Below, in pieces: positions 61,708 through 64,000 of a stretch of DNA of 64,000 nucleotides (its first letter is position 1; each line of letters starts with the position of its first letter). Under the pieces are notes generated by a model. The model worked only from the letters and a program-made list of their open reading frames with translations. It searched no databases and was not told the origin of the DNA. The position numbers and the translations under genes are program-made. This DNA is from Phocaeicola coprophilus (lineage in GTDB: Bacteria; Bacteroidota; Bacteroidia; Bacteroidales; Bacteroidaceae), in contig JACJJM010000008.1 of NCBI GenBank assembly GCA_016900015.1, positions 60,527-124,526 on the forward strand. Reading direction: 5' to 3'.

Positions 61708-63513
61708 ATGTCGCATCCTCATTTGGCCTGGCTCATACACGAGCAGGCAAAGAAATACGGCGGGCGTACGGCGTTGCGCTACCGTGCTCAAGACACGGGG
61801 ACATGGGTTCCCGTCACATGGAATCAGTTTTCACACACCGTGGAAGTCGCGTCGCGGGCTTTGCTGGAATTGGGCGTGTCGGTGCAGGAAAACATAGGGA
61901 TTTTCTCCCAAAACAAGCCCGAATATTTATATGTGGACTTTGCCGCTTATGCGGTGCGTGCCGTCTCCGTGCCGCTTTATGCCACCAGCTCGTGCGAGCA
62001 GGTCGAGTATATCCTTCGTGATGCTGGTATCCGTTTCCTTTTTGTCGGTGAGCAATATCAGTATGATGTCGCTTGCCGGGTGGCAAAGTCTGGTTCGCCC
62101 TTGCAGCGCATCATTATCTTCGACCGTAAGGTCATCCGTCATTCGCATGACAACACTTCCCTTTACTTCAACGAGTTTCTTTGTCTGGGCACAGAGCCTT
62201 CCGTGGCTTCCGAGCTGAAGCGGCGGATGGAGGCTGTGAATGAGGAAGACTTGGCCAACATCCTCTACACGTCGGGCACGACGGGGGAGTCGAAGGGCGT
62301 CATGCTTCATCATTCCTGCTATGCGGAAGCGTTTCGTATTCATGATTTGCGTCTGCCTGTGCCCACGGAGGAAGATGTGGTGATGAACTTCCTTCCCCTG
62401 ACTCACATCTTCGAGAAGGCGTGGACTTACCTGTGCCTGTGCCGGGGGGCTACGATTTGTGTCAATCTGCATCCGGCCGACATCCAGCAGGCCATCCGGG
62501 AGACGCGGCCGACGGCCATGTGTGCCGTGCCCCGTTTCTGGGAGAAGGTCTATGCCGGTGTGGAGGAGAAGATAGCCCATAGCAACGTGGTGAAGCGTTG
62601 GGTGTTTCGCGATGCGTTGAGGGTGGGCCGCCGCTGCAACCTTGATTTTCGCCGTATGGGCAAAGAACCCCCGTTCCTGCTTCGCTTGCGTTATGATTTC
62701 TATGAGCGCACAGTCTATCGTCTGCTGAAGTGCACCGTAGGCATCGAAAACGGGCGTCTGTTCCCGACAGCCGGTGCGGCCATTCCTCCGGCGGTGGAGG
62801 AGTTCGTGCATTCGGTGGGCATTCCCATGCTGGCCGGCTATGGACTTACGGAGTCGACGGCCACTGTCTCATGCGACCCTTATCCTTATTATACAGTCGG
62901 CTCGGTGGGCAAGGTGATGCCCGGTGTGGAAGTGCGGATAGGCGATGACAGCGAAGTGCTCCTGCGCGGGAAGACCATCACGCGCGGCTATTATAAGAAG
63001 GAGACGCTTACGCGCCAGGTTATTGACGAAGACGGGTGGTTTCACACGGGCGACGCTGGCTATTTCAAGGACGGGGAACTTTTCCTGACCGACCGCATCA
63101 AGGATTTGTTCAAGACGTCCAATGGCAAATACATCGCTCCGCAGGCCATCGAGAGCCGCCTGGTGGTCGACCGCTATATCGACCAGATAGCCATCATAGC
63201 CGACCAGAGGAAATACGTCACAGCCCTGATAGTACCAGTCTACGACCTTGTGCGCGACTTTGCTTCCAAGCGGGGCATCGTCTATCACACGATGGACGAG
63301 CTTCTGCGCCATCCTCAGGTGATGAAGCTCTATCGCGACCGGATAGACAAGCTCCAGCAGCAGTTGGCCCATTATGAGCAGGTGAAGTATTTCACCCTGC
63401 TGCCCGAACCCTTCAGCATGGAGCGGGGAGAACTGACCAATACGCTGAAAATCAGACGTCCGGTGCTCTACCAGAACTACGCTTCGCAGATAGAGGCGAT
63501 GTATGAGGAGTGA
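61708..63513 (+). CDS. Long-chain fatty acid--CoA ligase
   Basis: 601 residues from MSHPHLAWLIHEQAKKYG. It activates fatty acids with ATP to acyl-AMP and then acyl-CoA. Adenylate-forming motifs: ILYTSGTTGESKGVMLHH (P-loop-like A3), NFLPLTHIFEK, YGLTESTATVS (A5), GWFHTGDAGYFKDGELFLTDRIKDLFKTSNGKYIAP (A7-A10, with the catalytic Lys in NGKYI). Length and the VPRFWEKVYAGVEEKI region are typical of the FadD15/AMP-dependent synthetase group of Bacteroidetes. Followed by a clear terminator. Confidence 0.93.
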   Translation: MSHPHLAWLIHEQAKKYGGRTALRYRAQDTGTWVPVTWNQFSHTVEVASRALLELGVSVQENIGIFSQNKPEYLYVDFAAYAVRAVSVPLYATSSCEQVEYILRDAGIRFLFVGEQYQYDVACRVAKSGSPLQRIIIFDRKVIRHSHDNTSLYFNEFLCLGTEPSVASELKRRMEAVNEEDLANILYTSGTTGESKGVMLHHSCYAEAFRIHDLRLPVPTEEDVVMNFLPLTHIFEKAWTYLCLCRGATICVNLHPADIQQAIRETRPTAMCAVPRFWEKVYAGVEEKIAHSNVVKRWVFRDALRVGRRCNLDFRRMGKEPPFLLRLRYDFYERTVYRLLKCTVGIENGRLFPTAGAAIPPAVEEFVHSVGIPMLAGYGLTESTATVSCDPYPYYTVGSVGKVMPGVEVRIGDDSEVLLRGKTITRGYYKKETLTRQVIDEDGWFHTGDAGYFKDGELFLTDRIKDLFKTSNGKYIAPQAIESRLVVDRYIDQIAIIADQRKYVTALIVPVYDLVRDFASKRGIVYHTMDELLRHPQVMKLYRDRIDKLQQQLAHYEQVKYFTLLPEPFSMERGELTNTLKIRRPVLYQNYASQIEAMYEE

Positions 63514-63608
63514 GGTGTGCATCGTGTCGAACGATATTGTCTGTCCGAAAAATTCTTAGTCCGGTCCCTTTCTTGGGCGGGAAGGATTTTGGGCAACCTT
63601 TGTGGTCG

Positions 63609-63655
63609 AAAGGCATCCGTCGGCTTTTTTACAGGTCGGCGGATGCCTTTCTTTT
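63609..63655 (+). terminator. Terminator of the acyl-CoA synthetase gene
   Basis: AAAGGCATCCG (63609-63619) pairs with CGGATGCCTTT (63640-63650), followed by CTTTTATG. Confidence 0.75.
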
Positions 63656-63707
63656 ATGTTTGTAAAACAGTGTGTTAGGTGACCGTAAGCGTGAGTGTGA
63701 AGAATGT

Positions 63708-63811
63708 CCGACCACGGAATAGACTTCGCCCGTGTCCGGCCTTAACTCCGTGGTCGGGCCGATTCCTTTCCGCTCACGGACGGAAAGAAGGCCGTGGTCG
63801 GCTACCCTTTA
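63708..63811. repeat. Interspersed repeat family A, copy 6
   Basis: CCGACCACGGA (63708-63718) pairs with TCCGTGGTCGG (63747-63757). GATTCCTTTCCG, GGACGGAAAGAAGG and CCGTGGTCGGCTACCCTTTA follow, the same words as in copies 1 and 2. It lies downstream of the synthetase terminator. Confidence 0.75.
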
Positions 63812-64000
63812 TGCCGTGTTTTGATTCGCTTCTGCCCGTCGGGGAAGCCTGTCCGGAGCTGCCTTTTTTGTTGACAATGTTTTAAAACCGGATGCTTGTA
63901 CGCCTGTTTCATGTCTTCATTTCGCTACCGTCAAGATAGAAGTGCAACACCATCCCCCTCTTCCTCCGTCCTTGGAGCGTAGCGGAAAGGGAGGAGAAAG
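63812..64000 (+). other. Gene-free window end, start of another GC-rich repeat
   Basis: No gene. The last 50 bases (CCCCTCTTCCTCCGTCCTTG ... GGAGCGTAGCGG ... GGGAGGAGAAAG) look like the left part of another inverted-repeat element cut by the window edge. Confidence 0.35.

Overview
The window comes from a Bacteroidales-type chromosome (Bacteroides/Prevotella relatives). Supporting signs are a SusC/SusD pair, repeated Bacteroidetes-type promoters (TTG, 19-21 bp, TAnnTTTG), a short-form phosphatidylserine decarboxylase with PssA, a NADP-malic enzyme fused to a phosphotransacetylase-like domain, and several Bacteroidetes-only families (DUF4834, DUF6340, DUF4105). There are two tRNA genes (Pro-GGG, + strand; His-GTG, - strand). 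I see no rRNA, CRISPR array, transposase or integrase.

Layout. 1-2.3 kb: end of phosphonoacetaldehyde hydrolase, then psd-pssA and a small membrane protein. 2.6-7.4 kb: a susC-susD pair on the - strand. 8.2-13.8 kb: tadA, a small basic protein, yraN, birA, a MATE transporter, a thioredoxin-fold lipid-envelope type protein and pyrH. 14.3-38.8 kb: a large co-directional signalling locus (below). 39.1-43.1 kb (- strand): Imm17-like protein, tsaE, metal ABC permease, unknown protein, aroA and a lipoprotein. 43.6-49.1 kb: HD/HAD fusion, tRNAs, CapA-like protein, malic enzyme and a small membrane protein. 49.1-57.3 kb (- strand): unknown acidic protein, DUF6340 lipoprotein, secA, alkaline-phosphatase-fold enzyme and DUF4105 protein. 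57.9-63.5 kb: pectate-lyase-like lipoprotein, M20 deacylase and long-chain acyl-CoA synthetase.

The striking part is 14.3-38.8 kb. A stand-alone LytTR regulator is followed by a tight operon: two small glycine-zipper/acidic proteins flanking a secreted caspase-fold protease, a double zinc ribbon, a large Sel1-repeat protein, two FHA proteins carrying zinc ribbons, and a PP2C phosphatase. Then come four Hanks-type kinases interleaved with eight exported Sel1-repeat proteins. The kinases read kinase - transmembrane helix - extracytoplasmic Sel1/TPR-like domain. Two of them carry, between kinase and membrane helix, a second degenerate copy of the kinase N-lobe. Writer (kinase), eraser (PP2C) and reader (FHA) sit with periplasmic sensors or scaffolds and a protease, so I read the locus as an envelope-to-cytoplasm phosphosignalling system. 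Its output is unknown.

Between genes there is an interspersed repeat family built from a few shared words (CCGTGGTCGG, CGGAAAGGAGTC, CCCTTAAGGG, GTAGCCG) in six clear copies, plus a perfect 40-bp inverted repeat, a MITE-like element, and a block of four 23-bp tandem units. The first kinase gene has a one-base frameshift in its last Sel1 repeat. All calls come from reading the sequence and recalled family knowledge; no search was run.
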